64,000 bases of DNA from Pseudorasbora parva. Taxonomy: Eukaryota > Chordata > Actinopteri > Cypriniformes > Gobionidae. Shown one piece after another: positions 21,910 to 31,907 of the stretch (the stretch's first letter is position 1; the number at the start of each line of letters is the position of its first letter). The DNA lies in the NCBI RefSeq assembly GCF_024679245.1, contig NC_090176.1, positions 17,973,293 to 18,037,292 on the forward strand, given 5' to 3'. The translations under genes and the position numbers were made by a program. The notes beneath the pieces are model-generated. The model was not told the DNA's origin and did not search any database. It saw nothing but the letters and a program-made list of their open reading frames with translations.

Positions 21910-24900
21910 TCAGCTTGCATTGGCCCCTAACTGTCTTTCTCTGTTAGTGGCCACATGTCTCTTGATCTGGTTCCTGTGAACCCATTTGAGAACTGGTTCT
22001 CTTTGTCCCTGGTTTAGCTGAATCTGGTATGCGACGGGAGAGAGTTTGTTCATAATCTCATGGGGTCCCGTCCAGTGGGGCAGAAATTTCTTTGACAATC
22101 GTCGGGAGCCTGTCAAAGGTGGCGGGTTGAAGTTGTAATACCAGACCTTGTTGCCCACCTCCAGTTCTTGGTGTGAGGCTTTGCGGTCGTAGTAGGCTTT
22201 CTGACCTTCAGCGCTCTTTTGCAAGTGTTGCTGAGCAAAGGCAAAAGTTGTTTTTAAATGTCTATGGAGCTCATCGAGGTACTGGAATGTGGTGTACGCG
22301 GTGACCAGGTTGGAGTCGCCGGGTTGGTACAGCAGGTGTAGTGGCAGAGTCATCTGCCGCCCAGTCATGAGTTCAAAAGGGGATACCCGTGTTGATTCCT
22401 GCGGGGTGGCTCTGAGGGCCATCAGCACGAGGGGGAGTTTCATATCCCAGTCTTTTTGGTTAGCAGACACGTACTTTCTCAGCATGGCGACTACTGTGCG
22501 ATTCGATCGTTCAACTTGCCCTGATGCGATTGGATGGTAACTGACGTGCAGTCTAGCCTGTATCCCCAGGCATTTCCAGATTTGTTGCATGATCTCGGCA
22601 GTGAAATGGGTGCCTCTGTCTGAGTTGACTTTCAGTGGCAATCCGAACCGTGAGAAAACGTGGTTTAACAGGAGGTATGCTGTGGTCTGGGCGGTGTCGT
22701 TGGGTGCTGGTAGACACTCCACCCACTTGGTAAACTGGCACACCACTGTAAGAAAGTACTTGTTGCCTCTTGTGGACCTGGGCAGGGGTCCTACCCAGTC
22801 GATTTGTAGGTCTGACCACGGAAACGTGATTCCTCTGCGTTGCAGTGGGGCTCTGTGGTTCGGGTTTGCCGGTTGGAACTGACAGCAAACCAGACACTCT
22901 CTGACGTACTCCGCAACATCTTGCTGCATGCCGGGCCAATATGCCACCTGTTTCAGTGTGTCATACGTGGCTCTGGTGCCGTGGTGTCCCGCACATGGTG
23001 TGTCGTGGGCGTACATTAGCATCACCCCCCTTTGCGATCGTGGCACCACAAGCCGTGGCGTTGTGCTGCCATCGGGTGCAAACCACAGAATGTCGTCCTG
23101 TATACGCATCATGTGTTTGGAGTTGTATAGTTGCTTGAGGCTTGAATCCTCAGAGAGGTCAGAGTCAGAGATAGGGTGGTCGGAGGGGTCAGAGAGGTGG
23201 TCGAAAATTGTCTTAATTGCCGTGTCAGAGGCTTGCATGTCCGCGATGTCGTTGTGTGAAATCTGCGGCGTGAGCGCTAGTGACTGTGCGGCGGTCATCG
23301 TGGCAGGTGCTGGTCGCTTGCTGCGGGTTAGCACTGCCACGGCGGGGCTGGGTGTGGGGTTTGGAGGTTCCCACATCTCGCCGTGTAGTGCGCCCATCTT
23401 TGCGAGGGCATCGGTCTGGTCATTTAAGTCTTTGTCGGGGCCGGGTAGTTTCGAATGGCCTTTGACCTTTTTCCAGTACACCGTCAGTTCATGTGTACTT
23501 GTGATGTTGTCACATTCCTGGAACAGGTGTTGGTGCTTGACTGGCTTGTTGTTAGCGGTCTTGAAACCATTTTGTTTCCAGGTTGGAAGGTGGCAAATGA
23601 AACTGAGCCTGGCGTAGTTAGAGTCTGAACAGATGAGTAGTTCTTTGAAGTTATGGGCTGACGCGATCTGACAGGCTATGAGAATGGCTGCTATTTCTGC
23701 AAATTGCGATGACTGGGGGCCCAGCATGAAGTGTCGTGGTGGGCACGGCTGATCGTTCACCCATAGCACACCTGCACCTGCTTTGAGGGTGCCGTCGTGG
23801 TTGTAGGAGCACCCATCGACGTAGGCCGTGGGCATGTCTTGGCACGCGTTCAGTTCAAAGTACCTGTGACAGGTGAGTTGTTGTTGTTGGGGTTCTTGTT
23901 CATCAGCGGCAGCTGTAGGCGTGTCATCAGAGCAGTTCTGGCATGCAGCCAGGCCATTACCCAGCGCAGACTTGTGGTTCTGTGCATATCGTGCCTCAAC
24001 GTTGCGGCCTTGGAGGGCCATCAGCCATGTGGCGATACGTGAATTAGTGACTACGCCATCTCGGATGCGTTGGCTATTGAGGAACATTACGGGCTGGTGG
24101 CAAGTCTCTATGATAACCTTCTGCGCCCCAATGTAGTTGGAGAACCGCTGTATGGCCCACACCGTGCAGAACAGAGCTTTTTCACAGTCCGAGAACTTGC
24201 ACTCCGGTGGGAGAAGCGTTTTGCTGGCATATGCGACCACCTTTTTGTCTTGGTCATGTCGTTGATAAAGGCCAGCACTAAGACAGTGGTCGGAAAACCC
24301 GGCTTCCAGGTAGAATTCCTTCTGTGGATCTGGGTAAGCAAGGCATGGGGCTGTGCATAAATGTCTTTTTAGTGCTGCCATGGCGTGTTCCTGAGCTTCG
24401 GTCCAGACAAACGGTGAGTCTTTCTTTAGCAGGGCTGTGAGCGGTCTGGCAATGTCTGAATAGTTCTCGATGAATTGTCGGGAGTAATTGCATACCCCAA
24501 GAAAACTGCGTAGCTTAGAGACATTAGTGGGGGGCTTGATGTTTTGAATGGCATGAATTCGGTTAGATTGCGGTTCAATGCCTTGGGATCCGATGAGCAG
24601 GCCAACGTAGTTGACCTTGGTTCGGCACCATTGTCCCTTGTGGAGGGCAATCTTGGCACCAGCTGCGGATAATTGGTTCAAAACATAGTCTATTTCTTTC
24701 AGGTGGTCGTCCACCGTGGCGCTCTTCATGAGAACGTCGTCTACGTAGATTAAGTTGCCTCTTACTCTGGCATCCGGGCAGGCTTTGTTAAGGAAGATGT
24801 TGAACTCAGCTGGTGAGTTAGCATATCCGAACGGGCACCTGTTGAAGGTGAATTGTCGGTTGCCAAATGTGAAGGCCAGCTTGTGTTGATCTTCTGGATG

Positions 24901-27240
24901 CACTGGGATGGTCCAGAATCCAGAGGCCACATCAAGTGTAGAGAAGATTGTGGCCCCCCTTATTCGGGGTATTTCTTGTTCCAACTGAGTCATTGGCCAC
25001 CTTGACAGCGGCACCTGTTGATTCAATCTCCGATAGTCTATTGTTGGGCGCCAAGTGCCGTTGGGTTTGAGCACGGGCCAAATTGGGGCGGAGTAGGTGC
25101 TGTTACATGGACGGATGACACCTTTTTCGAGCATGGACTCGATAATCTTCTGCACTGGTTCGTATGAAGCGATTGGAATCTTGTACTGCTTGACAAACGT
25201 GGGCGGCGCACCAGGTTGTGTTGGGATGCGCACCGTGTGGAGGTTTGTGAGCCCGCAGTCTAATGAGTCTTTGGCAAAGGATTCTTTAAACTTATAGAGG
25301 ACTCGTCTGAGTCCCTGACGTTCTGTCTCATTTTGGAGCGCGTTAGCGTCTCGTAGAATTTGTTGCACTTGAGACTCAAAACCGGGGTACGGTTCCTCCA
25401 CCTGGGTGTCATCAGGCAGTTTGGTATGGAGGGGTGCAGCTAGTTCATCCGTTTCCATGACAGGCTGTTGGGAGACTGTGTATATTCCAAGGTGACTGTC
25501 CTCTGTCAGCTCCGTTCGGCAGACCTGGTCTTTGGCCGCCGGCATGACAGATGTTATGGCGATGAACTTGAAGGGTACAGTGAACAGGGTGTCGTCTGTA
25601 CATTCTGCTGGTATCAGTGCGGGTGGAATGGGCCCAATGATGGGTAACACAAGTTCAAAGTCATGAAAGTCATTGCTGATTAGCCATCCCAGTCGAAAGG
25701 CTTTTGGGATGTTGATGTCCATTGCTGTGCAGTTGTTGAACAGGATGTAAACAATACGAGATGACACTTCAGTGAGGGGTGTGGCTTCAAGTGTGAGTCC
25801 GAGTTCCACACATTCGGGTGAGGGTTGGAAGAAACTCAGTGTGTGGTTTAAGGTTTGACCACATCGCATGTTGAGCCGCACAGCGACCCCTTTGGTGTAT
25901 GCTGGTATTGCAGTTCCTTGTTCACTGACAAGCGTGCAGACTTCAGGGATGGTCTGTCCCGACATGAGATTGTCAAGGCTGATGGGAAAGGGTGGCTGTG
26001 ACGTTAATGGAGCCCATACCATTTCGTTACATACGTCCACATGAGCCTGGAGGCGAATCAGAATGTCTGCTCCGATGTAAACATCGTGGGGCGGGTCCGG
26101 CAGGACCAGAAAATAATGGGTAAGGCACCTGTGGTTCCATTTCAGGTGTAACGCACAGACTCCTTTGGCGGACACCATAGAGGAGGGGTATGAGTTCAAA
26201 GGAAAGCGGGTGCGCTTGCTGGCGTAAAGAGTGTGTGGTGCCTTTTCACTGAGTGACTTGAACAGTGAGAGACTAATGGCTGAGTTATCGGCCCATAGTG
26301 CGAGGATAATGTTTGTGGTGGTGATGTCATTCAGCTGTAGGTCATTCATGACCCGGGGGCAGAAGGCATCAGAGTCTTTGGTTAGCTGAAATGTGCAGAG
26401 TAGCGAACTTGCACTTGGCTTTGGGGCTGAGGCTGGGTTGTCACAGTGTGCTGCAGGGGGTCCCGTGACCTTTGTGACCTGGCAGTCTGGCTCTGCGGGA
26501 GTTCCCGTGACCTCTGTGACTTGACAGTCTTGCTCAGACGATGTGTGTGTCTGAAGGGGCAGAGGGTCACGCACTTGAGCCCAGACTTTCAGCTGTTTGA
26601 AGTCCAGTACGGGTTCGAAGCGGTCCAGCAGGTCTTTTCCGATGAGGAAAGGATAAGCGTTCATAGGGGAGACATAGACGGGATGTATCAGGCTCATTGG
26701 TCCAATTGTCAGGTGGATGGAAGCTACGTGCTTGAGCTGGATGTCGTTTTGGCTATACGACTGCACATTTAGCTTACAAGTGTGAAGGTTAAGGGTGCGA
26801 TTTTGCCTCTGTGCTTCAAATCTGAGTCTTTCAAACAGTTGGGCGGATATAAGCGTGAGGTCGGAGCCAGTGTCAACTAGGGCTTCGAGCTTAAATTCCC
26901 TTTCCATAGTGATAGTCAGATAGAGTTTTCGAGCCATCCCCTTCTCGATTAGGTTTCCCAGAAGTCTTGGTGTGGGGACCTGTGTGTTGCTTAATAAGCC
27001 GTCTGGATATGTGTCAAGTGTCTCATTATGCGTGCAAATAATCAAAACAGCGCTTTCTGGTACGCTGGGCTGCCCCATGATGCTGTCTTGATCAGAGGCT
27101 GTTGCTGTCAGCTGTTGTGTGGGTGTGCTGCTGACGTGTGGGGGTGCAAAAGTTAGTTCATTAGTCTGTGGTTGGGGAACAGTGTTCAGGGTGGATGATT
27201 CAGTTGCAGGAGGGTCAGGCAGGTTGATTTCAGGTATCAT
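21910..27240 (-). CDS. pol: ERV Pol polyprotein (PR-RT-RH-IN)
   Basis: An intact 1776-codon frame, counted from the ATG after the gag stop. Retropepsin with LVDTGSD at ~121-127 and IGKDLLDRF; a second, degenerate retropepsin-like domain at ~306-411 (WADNSA in place of DTGS, then IGADIL); reverse transcriptase with YVDD at 832-835; a degenerate RNase H-like tether at ~975-1055; a full RNase H (YVDGCS, AEIAA, CSDSNYA, GHS...ND) at ~1138-1285; integrase with an HHCC zinc site at ~1410-1451 and D1479, D1539, E1575 (D,D35E). Tether plus second RNase H is the retroviral architecture. It lies in the same frame as gag, so Gag-Pol is probably made by readthrough of the single UGA at 27249-27247. Confidence 0.95.
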   Translation of the reverse strand: MIPEINLPDPPATESSTLNTVPQPQTNELTFAPPHVSSTPTQQLTATASDQDSIMGQPSVPESAVLIICTHNETLDTYPDGLLSNTQVPTPRLLGNLIEKGMARKLYLTITMEREFKLEALVDTGSDLTLISAQLFERLRFEAQRQNRTLNLHTCKLNVQSYSQNDIQLKHVASIHLTIGPMSLIHPVYVSPMNAYPFLIGKDLLDRFEPVLDFKQLKVWAQVRDPLPLQTHTSSEQDCQVTEVTGTPAEPDCQVTKVTGPPAAHCDNPASAPKPSASSLLCTFQLTKDSDAFCPRVMNDLQLNDITTTNIILALWADNSAISLSLFKSLSEKAPHTLYASKRTRFPLNSYPSSMVSAKGVCALHLKWNHRCLTHYFLVLPDPPHDVYIGADILIRLQAHVDVCNEMVWAPLTSQPPFPISLDNLMSGQTIPEVCTLVSEQGTAIPAYTKGVAVRLNMRCGQTLNHTLSFFQPSPECVELGLTLEATPLTEVSSRIVYILFNNCTAMDINIPKAFRLGWLISNDFHDFELVLPIIGPIPPALIPAECTDDTLFTVPFKFIAITSVMPAAKDQVCRTELTEDSHLGIYTVSQQPVMETDELAAPLHTKLPDDTQVEEPYPGFESQVQQILRDANALQNETERQGLRRVLYKFKESFAKDSLDCGLTNLHTVRIPTQPGAPPTFVKQYKIPIASYEPVQKIIESMLEKGVIRPCNSTYSAPIWPVLKPNGTWRPTIDYRRLNQQVPLSRWPMTQLEQEIPRIRGATIFSTLDVASGFWTIPVHPEDQHKLAFTFGNRQFTFNRCPFGYANSPAEFNIFLNKACPDARVRGNLIYVDDVLMKSATVDDHLKEIDYVLNQLSAAGAKIALHKGQWCRTKVNYVGLLIGSQGIEPQSNRIHAIQNIKPPTNVSKLRSFLGVCNYSRQFIENYSDIARPLTALLKKDSPFVWTEAQEHAMAALKRHLCTAPCLAYPDPQKEFYLEAGFSDHCLSAGLYQRHDQDKKVVAYASKTLLPPECKFSDCEKALFCTVWAIQRFSNYIGAQKVIIETCHQPVMFLNSQRIRDGVVTNSRIATWLMALQGRNVEARYAQNHKSALGNGLAACQNCSDDTPTAAADEQEPQQQQLTCHRYFELNACQDMPTAYVDGCSYNHDGTLKAGAGVLWVNDQPCPPRHFMLGPQSSQFAEIAAILIACQIASAHNFKELLICSDSNYARLSFICHLPTWKQNGFKTANNKPVKHQHLFQECDNITSTHELTVYWKKVKGHSKLPGPDKDLNDQTDALAKMGALHGEMWEPPNPTPSPAVAVLTRSKRPAPATMTAAQSLALTPQISHNDIADMQASDTAIKTIFDHLSDPSDHPISDSDLSEDSSLKQLYNSKHMMRIQDDILWFAPDGSTTPRLVVPRSQRGVMLMYAHDTPCAGHHGTRATYDTLKQVAYWPGMQQDVAEYVRECLVCCQFQPANPNHRAPLQRRGITFPWSDLQIDWVGPLPRSTRGNKYFLTVVCQFTKWVECLPAPNDTAQTTAYLLLNHVFSRFGLPLKVNSDRGTHFTAEIMQQIWKCLGIQARLHVSYHPIASGQVERSNRTVVAMLRKYVSANQKDWDMKLPLVLMALRATPQESTRVSPFELMTGRQMTLPLHLLYQPGDSNLVTAYTTFQYLDELHRHLKTTFAFAQQHLQKSAEGQKAYYDRKASHQELEVGNKVWYYNFNPPPLTGSRRLSKKFLPHWTGPHEIMNKLSPVAYQIQLNQGQREPVLKWVHRNQIKRHVATNRERQLGANAS

Positions 27241-27249
27241 GTCTAGTCA
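27241..27249 (-). promoter_or_regulatory. Gag-Pol UGA-CUAG readthrough site
   Basis: On the minus strand the gag frame reads GCA TGA CTA GAC ATG, and pol continues without frame change. UGA followed by CUAG is the best known stop-codon readthrough context in animals and in several RNA viruses. Inference: Gag-Pol is made by suppression of this stop. Confidence 0.8.
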
Positions 27250-29121
27250 TGCTGTGCCTGGTCCGTCCTTCTTGTCTTCCTTGTGAGGTTTCTGTCGGAG
27301 GAACTCTTTCAGGGTTTTTAAGAGCTCTGTGACCTCAGAAGCAGCTGCACTTTCTTTGCCAGACGTGGGTTCAGGTCTGGGCCTGCCATTGTCCCGTCGA
27401 GGGTGGCCTCGTCGCTGGCTTTCTGGGCTGGGTGGACCCGGAGGTTCGTTTCGGCTCCGTCTGGGTTGTCGGCCGGCTTCCCAGGTGCCCACCCCCTTTT
27501 GGTTGTGAAAGGGGCGAGGCGGTTCCCAGGATCTTTCCGAGCGATCGCTCTGGTACCGTGGCCGGTCGCCATTATGACCACGCTGCCCTCTGCTGGCGTG
27601 GAGTGGTTTGGACTCTCTGTTGACGGGTCGGTAACTGTGGCTCTGTTGGGCGCCCTCTAGGGTTAGCTCTGGGTGGTGCTCAGAGACAGGGCAGATGGTG
27701 GGCTGTTTTACAGTCTTTTCAGAAATGGTTTTCTGTTTGACATAAGCTTTGTGAGCCAAGTCTCTTAACTGTTGCATGTCCATGCTGCGCGGGCACGCCA
27801 GCACCCCCAGGTGGTGACTGACGGTAGGGTGCAGGTTTCGGAGGAAAAGAGTTTTGAAGTTGATGTCCTCCTCCATGCCTGGGTCGTTACGTGCCCCGAA
27901 GTAAGCACGTTGCAGTCTGTTATAAAAGTTCTGTGAGGTCTCGAGTCGGGCTTGCTTGAGTTCCATGGCAGTGATGAGCCCCTGGTCTGACTCGGGATCG
28001 GAGTACTCACGAATTAGAGCTTGTCGTAGATGCCAGTAGTCCGCTTTGATGGCCTCTGGTTGTCGATCCAGAAAGCTGCGTACGTCCCGATTAGACGTGG
28101 CCCTGAGCAGGTACAGTCTGTCCCAGTTGTTCGCTTGAGCGACAGTTTGCAAGTAAAAGTCTATGTCTTTTAAGTAGGCGTGGACGTCGTGTCCTCCTGC
28201 CGGGTCTGGGCTGAAGGTAGGAATATTTCTGGCCAGCTTGTCAAGGTTCTTTGAGGCTTTGTGGCTGTCGACCTTGACTTCCTGGAAGGGCGTCCTTTCC
28301 TCTGCTGCTGACGGGGATTCGTGGAGACTGGCAGGTGATCTTTTACACAGGGGGCTGTCATCCCCCTTCGTAGTTCTTGCTTCTTGGTGCAAAGGTGCGG
28401 AGTAATCGGTCAGGGGAAACTCTGTGTTGTGTGTTTCCCCCTTCCGGTCACGTTGCACTTTATATGATTGTCTCAGTTCTCTGTGCACCATGTCAAGTTC
28501 ATCTTTGAGCTCGTGTCTTTGCTGGATGAGCTCGTCAATCTCGGCTTGTGCCGACTGCAAATGTTTTGCACAGACTTTAGCGTTAATGTCTCTGTCTTTA
28601 AGTTCATCATGGGCTCTCTCCAGGAGGGCTTCGCCACGCCGAAGCTTTTCGTCGAGGTTTTTTCTGGCGTCTTTCTCTGACTGTATTCGTCGGTCGGTGT
28701 CACGACGGAGCTCCTCCAGGGTCTCTTGAAGTCTTTCTATTTCTTTTCTTTGTTCTTTGTCTGTTTCGTCATCTTTCTCTGTGTCCAGAAGCTGATCTAG
28801 ACGAAGCTGGGTGAGGGCTTGGTCTCTCCGGGCCTCCTCGGCTTGAAGCTTTAGCGTTGCTGCCTCCTGTTCCAGGTTGGCGTAGCTCCCTTCGCTTAGC
28901 CGTGCCTGTGCGATGAGGACGTGGGCGAGGCTTCCGAGGATCTTGGCCACTTCCTTGTTGGAGTAGCTGTGCGTGGGGTCGTGTGTCATCAGCTGGTCTA
29001 GCTCTGTGTCCAGTTGTCCCTGGTTCAGCTGCCCCAGACTTCCTTGACTGGTGGCCGTTAGCGCTTCCAGCCATGTCGTTAGGCGGTCCCACGGGACGGC
29101 AGGGCTGGGGGCACGGGACAT
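27247..29121 (-). CDS. gag: ERV Gag polyprotein (~624 aa, intact)
   Basis: The frame is open from 29163, but the first 14 codons come from a CA/GT microsatellite and lie upstream of a splice acceptor; the likely start is ATG at 29121 (MSRAPSPAVPWDRL). An N-terminal helical part is followed by a very long charged coiled coil (about residues 80-235), a Ty3/retrovirus-like capsid region (FSPDPAGGHDVHAYLKDIDF ... FLRNLHPTVSHHL), then an Arg/Gly/Pro-rich C-terminus. No CCHC zinc knuckle is present; the basic Arg/Gly tail presumably binds RNA. It ends in TGA followed by CTAG, in frame with pol. Confidence 0.92.
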   Translation of the reverse strand: MSRAPSPAVPWDRLTTWLEALTATSQGSLGQLNQGQLDTELDQLMTHDPTHSYSNKEVAKILGSLAHVLIAQARLSEGSYANLEQEAATLKLQAEEARRDQALTQLRLDQLLDTEKDDETDKEQRKEIERLQETLEELRRDTDRRIQSEKDARKNLDEKLRRGEALLERAHDELKDRDINAKVCAKHLQSAQAEIDELIQQRHELKDELDMVHRELRQSYKVQRDRKGETHNTEFPLTDYSAPLHQEARTTKGDDSPLCKRSPASLHESPSAAEERTPFQEVKVDSHKASKNLDKLARNIPTFSPDPAGGHDVHAYLKDIDFYLQTVAQANNWDRLYLLRATSNRDVRSFLDRQPEAIKADYWHLRQALIREYSDPESDQGLITAMELKQARLETSQNFYNRLQRAYFGARNDPGMEEDINFKTLFLRNLHPTVSHHLGVLACPRSMDMQQLRDLAHKAYVKQKTISEKTVKQPTICPVSEHHPELTLEGAQQSHSYRPVNRESKPLHASRGQRGHNGDRPRYQSDRSERSWEPPRPFHNQKGVGTWEAGRQPRRSRNEPPGPPSPESQRRGHPRRDNGRPRPEPTSGKESAAASEVTELLKTLKEFLRQKPHKEDKKDGPGTA

Positions 29122-29172
29122 TACTGCGAACGAGAGAAACACAGCACACACACACACACACACAGAGAGAGA
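29122..29172 (-). promoter_or_regulatory. Splice acceptor directly before the gag AUG
   Basis: On the minus strand a CT/GT microsatellite runs into gtttctctcgttcgcag, then TA and the gag ATG. It has the form of a 3' splice site, mirroring the arrangement at env. It implies that gag could be expressed from a leader-spliced RNA. Confidence 0.6.
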
Positions 29173-31881
29173 GCCAATGCAAGCTTGTTCTAAGCTAACG
29201 AGCTATCGTACGGATAGCTGGGAATTTTGGCTAACTGATGTAGACAGTTAGATAATTAGACAATTCAGACAATTAGGTGGGCGGTAGCCCTGGTTGTCAC
29301 TTGGTGAACTGCTGCTCGGTCGTCCCGGGACTATCTAATTCTCCTTGGGGTCTCTTGGTGAACTGAAAGAAACACAAACGTGATAGTCCAACAGTGAGGA
29401 TAGGAAAGAGCACAGTGGAAACAAACACAAGATGAATTGGTCTGTAATGAAAGGAATGTCAGCGTGCGCGCCGGGAGTGTTAGGGAAAATTAATAGGCTT
29501 AATGCTCAAGATATACTAAAATTCGGCTTGTACTATGGGTTGTCCCATTTAGCTCATCCGGGGTGAATTGAGGTCGCTCAAGTGGAAACCCAGCGGTGTG
29601 GTTGGCCTTTCAAACGCTTCCAAACACCCACTGCCGTGTCCCCGGTCCCCTGCCACTCTGTGTCGCGTTGCGCCCACTCAAACAGCTTATGACTTTAAAC
29701 ACAACCCGACACATCAGTCCATCAACCGCCAGCCCGCGCAGCAAAATCGGAACGTCCCCAGAACCCTCTTTTTCAAGAGTGGCCCCGCTCAGGCCCCGGT
29801 TTAGGGATTAGTCCCAGAGATTGCCTTGCGTGCGTGAGCTGAACTGGTTGACTTCTTTGGAGTGTCGAATTGCTGATGTCGCCACTGCGTGCCACAGCCG
29901 CGGACAGAGATACAAGAAACCGAGACTCACACACAGCCGGTGCCGGTTACGTCGGTCGGGCCACCCCCCCTCTGGAGACCAGCCTGTGACGATTCTCAAT
30001 GCACCTCGGACGCGTGAGCCCTACAATGGATACACACAGAGGGTAAACAGGTGGAATTAAAAATGAATTAAAAGCTCCCCTGTTCACCGGATCAAAGGCC
30101 TTTTGATTGTAGGTGAGAAGGAAGTGGAAGTTTAAATATCAAGAGCAATTTAGCAAAAAGGCAAAAGTTTCTGTCAAGTAGTGATAAAACAAAAAGCACC
30201 TTTGATACTGTTTGTAATTACCAGACTGAACTTTGTTCCCGATGGGAGGGGAAAAGAAAACTTTTGCAGAGAGGGAAAAAAAAAAAAATTAATAATAATA
30301 AAAAGACAAAAAAATAAAAAATAAAAAAAATTAATAATAATAATTTTTAATTAAAAATTAATTAAAATTAAAAATTAAGATTAAAAATTGAAAATTAAAA
30401 TTAAAATAAAGTTATAAATTAAATTAAAAAAAAAAATTGAGATAAAAATAAAAATTAGAAGCTCAACTTAATTCAAATTAAATTCAAAGCAAGTTTAAAT
30501 GAAATTTAACTAAGCCTGTAAGGAAAATCAAATAAAAGAAAGCCAATCAAAAATCCTACCCTATAACGATTAATCTCTAAATGGGAGTTATCCAAATAAA
30601 AGAATTAATCAGGAAGGGCGTAGGGATTTAGTGTTGCGCTGACTTAACAGGGTATAGCCACACGGTGGCGTCCTTCCTTCCAATTGGACTGTCTGTGACT
30701 TAAACCTAATTTCACTTTGGGTTAGAGGAAGTTATGTTTCTTTTTAAACTTCAGATTCGAATAAGGGTGTTTAATCAGCGAGAAAGGAGATTTGGTTGTT
30801 GCTAGAAAAATTGTATAAATGAAACTGTGTACAACAGTAAGCAATAAACAATTTATAGGCTCAAACTTATTTTGTTAAGGCAGAATGAAATACGGAGAGT
30901 GAAACTATCCGAATTTATCCACACGATGGCGCTATTGCGCCCGCCCTAGACTAGAGTTAGTTAGGCGGAAATGCTCACCAGATGGCTTTGTCTGGTTCTT
31001 GAGTCGCCCTCTGGCGGGTTGCAAGCGGCGTTGCAATTCTTGAGTCGCCCTCTGGCGGTTTGCAAGCGGCGTTGCAATTTCTGAGTCGCCTTCGCGTTTT
31101 GCAAGCGGCGTTGCAATTCTTGAGTCGCCCTCTGGCGGTTTGCAAGCGGCGTTGCAAGTTCTGGGTCGCCCTGGCGTTCTTCGCTACAAATGACTGGTGC
31201 TCTAGATGCACGTAACAAGACGGGTGAATGCAGGAATTTTCCGTCTGCCTATTCACGCATTTTACATGGACTCCAATAGACATTTATCAATATGGCTGAC
31301 GGTTTTCAGCATCTCTGATTCAAATGTTTTAGGTCTCAAGTCTTTGGTTAGCTAAGCCAGACTTAAACCAGGAGTTATCGTTTATCTTAACGATATAATA
31401 ATTATTCTGAGGCCCCTTATATTGTACAGGAGAGTCTCGTCCTGTCCCAATCTTCCGCACAGATAGAAACGTTTGTAGTTCAGATCAAGCGGGATAACGC
31501 AACGTACGTGTCTACAGACATCATCAAAATCTCATTATTTTGATGGAACACATAATATATTGCTCGAGTCAAATGTATGGGTTTCCTACAATACATTCGT
31601 TTGGGAATCACGCGGATAACCCTATTGCGCCCACGGCTGCAGTTTTTCGTTTCAAAATTGGAATTTTGTACCGTTCATATTTTCATTAATATAATCCGGC
31701 TACTTCAACATTTCTCAGCATCTGTTTATGCTTGGGTTCGCCTTGCGCGTACCGTTCAATTCACAAAACAACACCAAAACAAAACGAAACAAAAACGCGC
31801 GTGCAGGTTATTAATACTCCAAAAATACACAATGAATAGAATATGAATATCACTCACACACACACAAACGTTTGAAACTTG
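29173..31881 (-). other. ERV leader, 2.7 kb
   Basis: Between the primer site and gag lies an unusually long leader without a convincing gene. It includes an A/T-rich run (about 30270-30480 on the plus strand) and a 41-bp tandem repeat (31001-31178). Possible minus-strand splice donors are GTGAGT at about 31857-31852, shortly after the primer site, and GTGAGC at about 30976-30971. Confidence 0.7.
31001..31178. repeat. 41-bp tandem repeat in ERV leader
   Basis: Five copies of a unit beginning gagtcgccctctggcggttt and continuing gcaagcggcgttgcaattct start at 31001, 31042, 31083, 31122 and (as gggtcg) 31163. Each unit contains the self-complementary-looking words gcaagcggcgttgc and gccctctggcgg, which could form small stems in RNA. 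Confidence 0.9.
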
Positions 31882-31899
31882 CCCCCAGCATCTCCACCA
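31882..31899 (-). other. Candidate primer binding site (tRNA-Ala-like)
   Basis: The minus strand reads TGGTGGAGATGCTGGGGG, complementary to the 3' end of an alanine tRNA (...GCATCTCCACCA) with about one mismatch over 17 nt. It begins 8 nt after the LTR rather than the usual 0-3 nt. Confidence 0.65.
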
Positions 31900-31907
31900 T
31901 CTTAATA

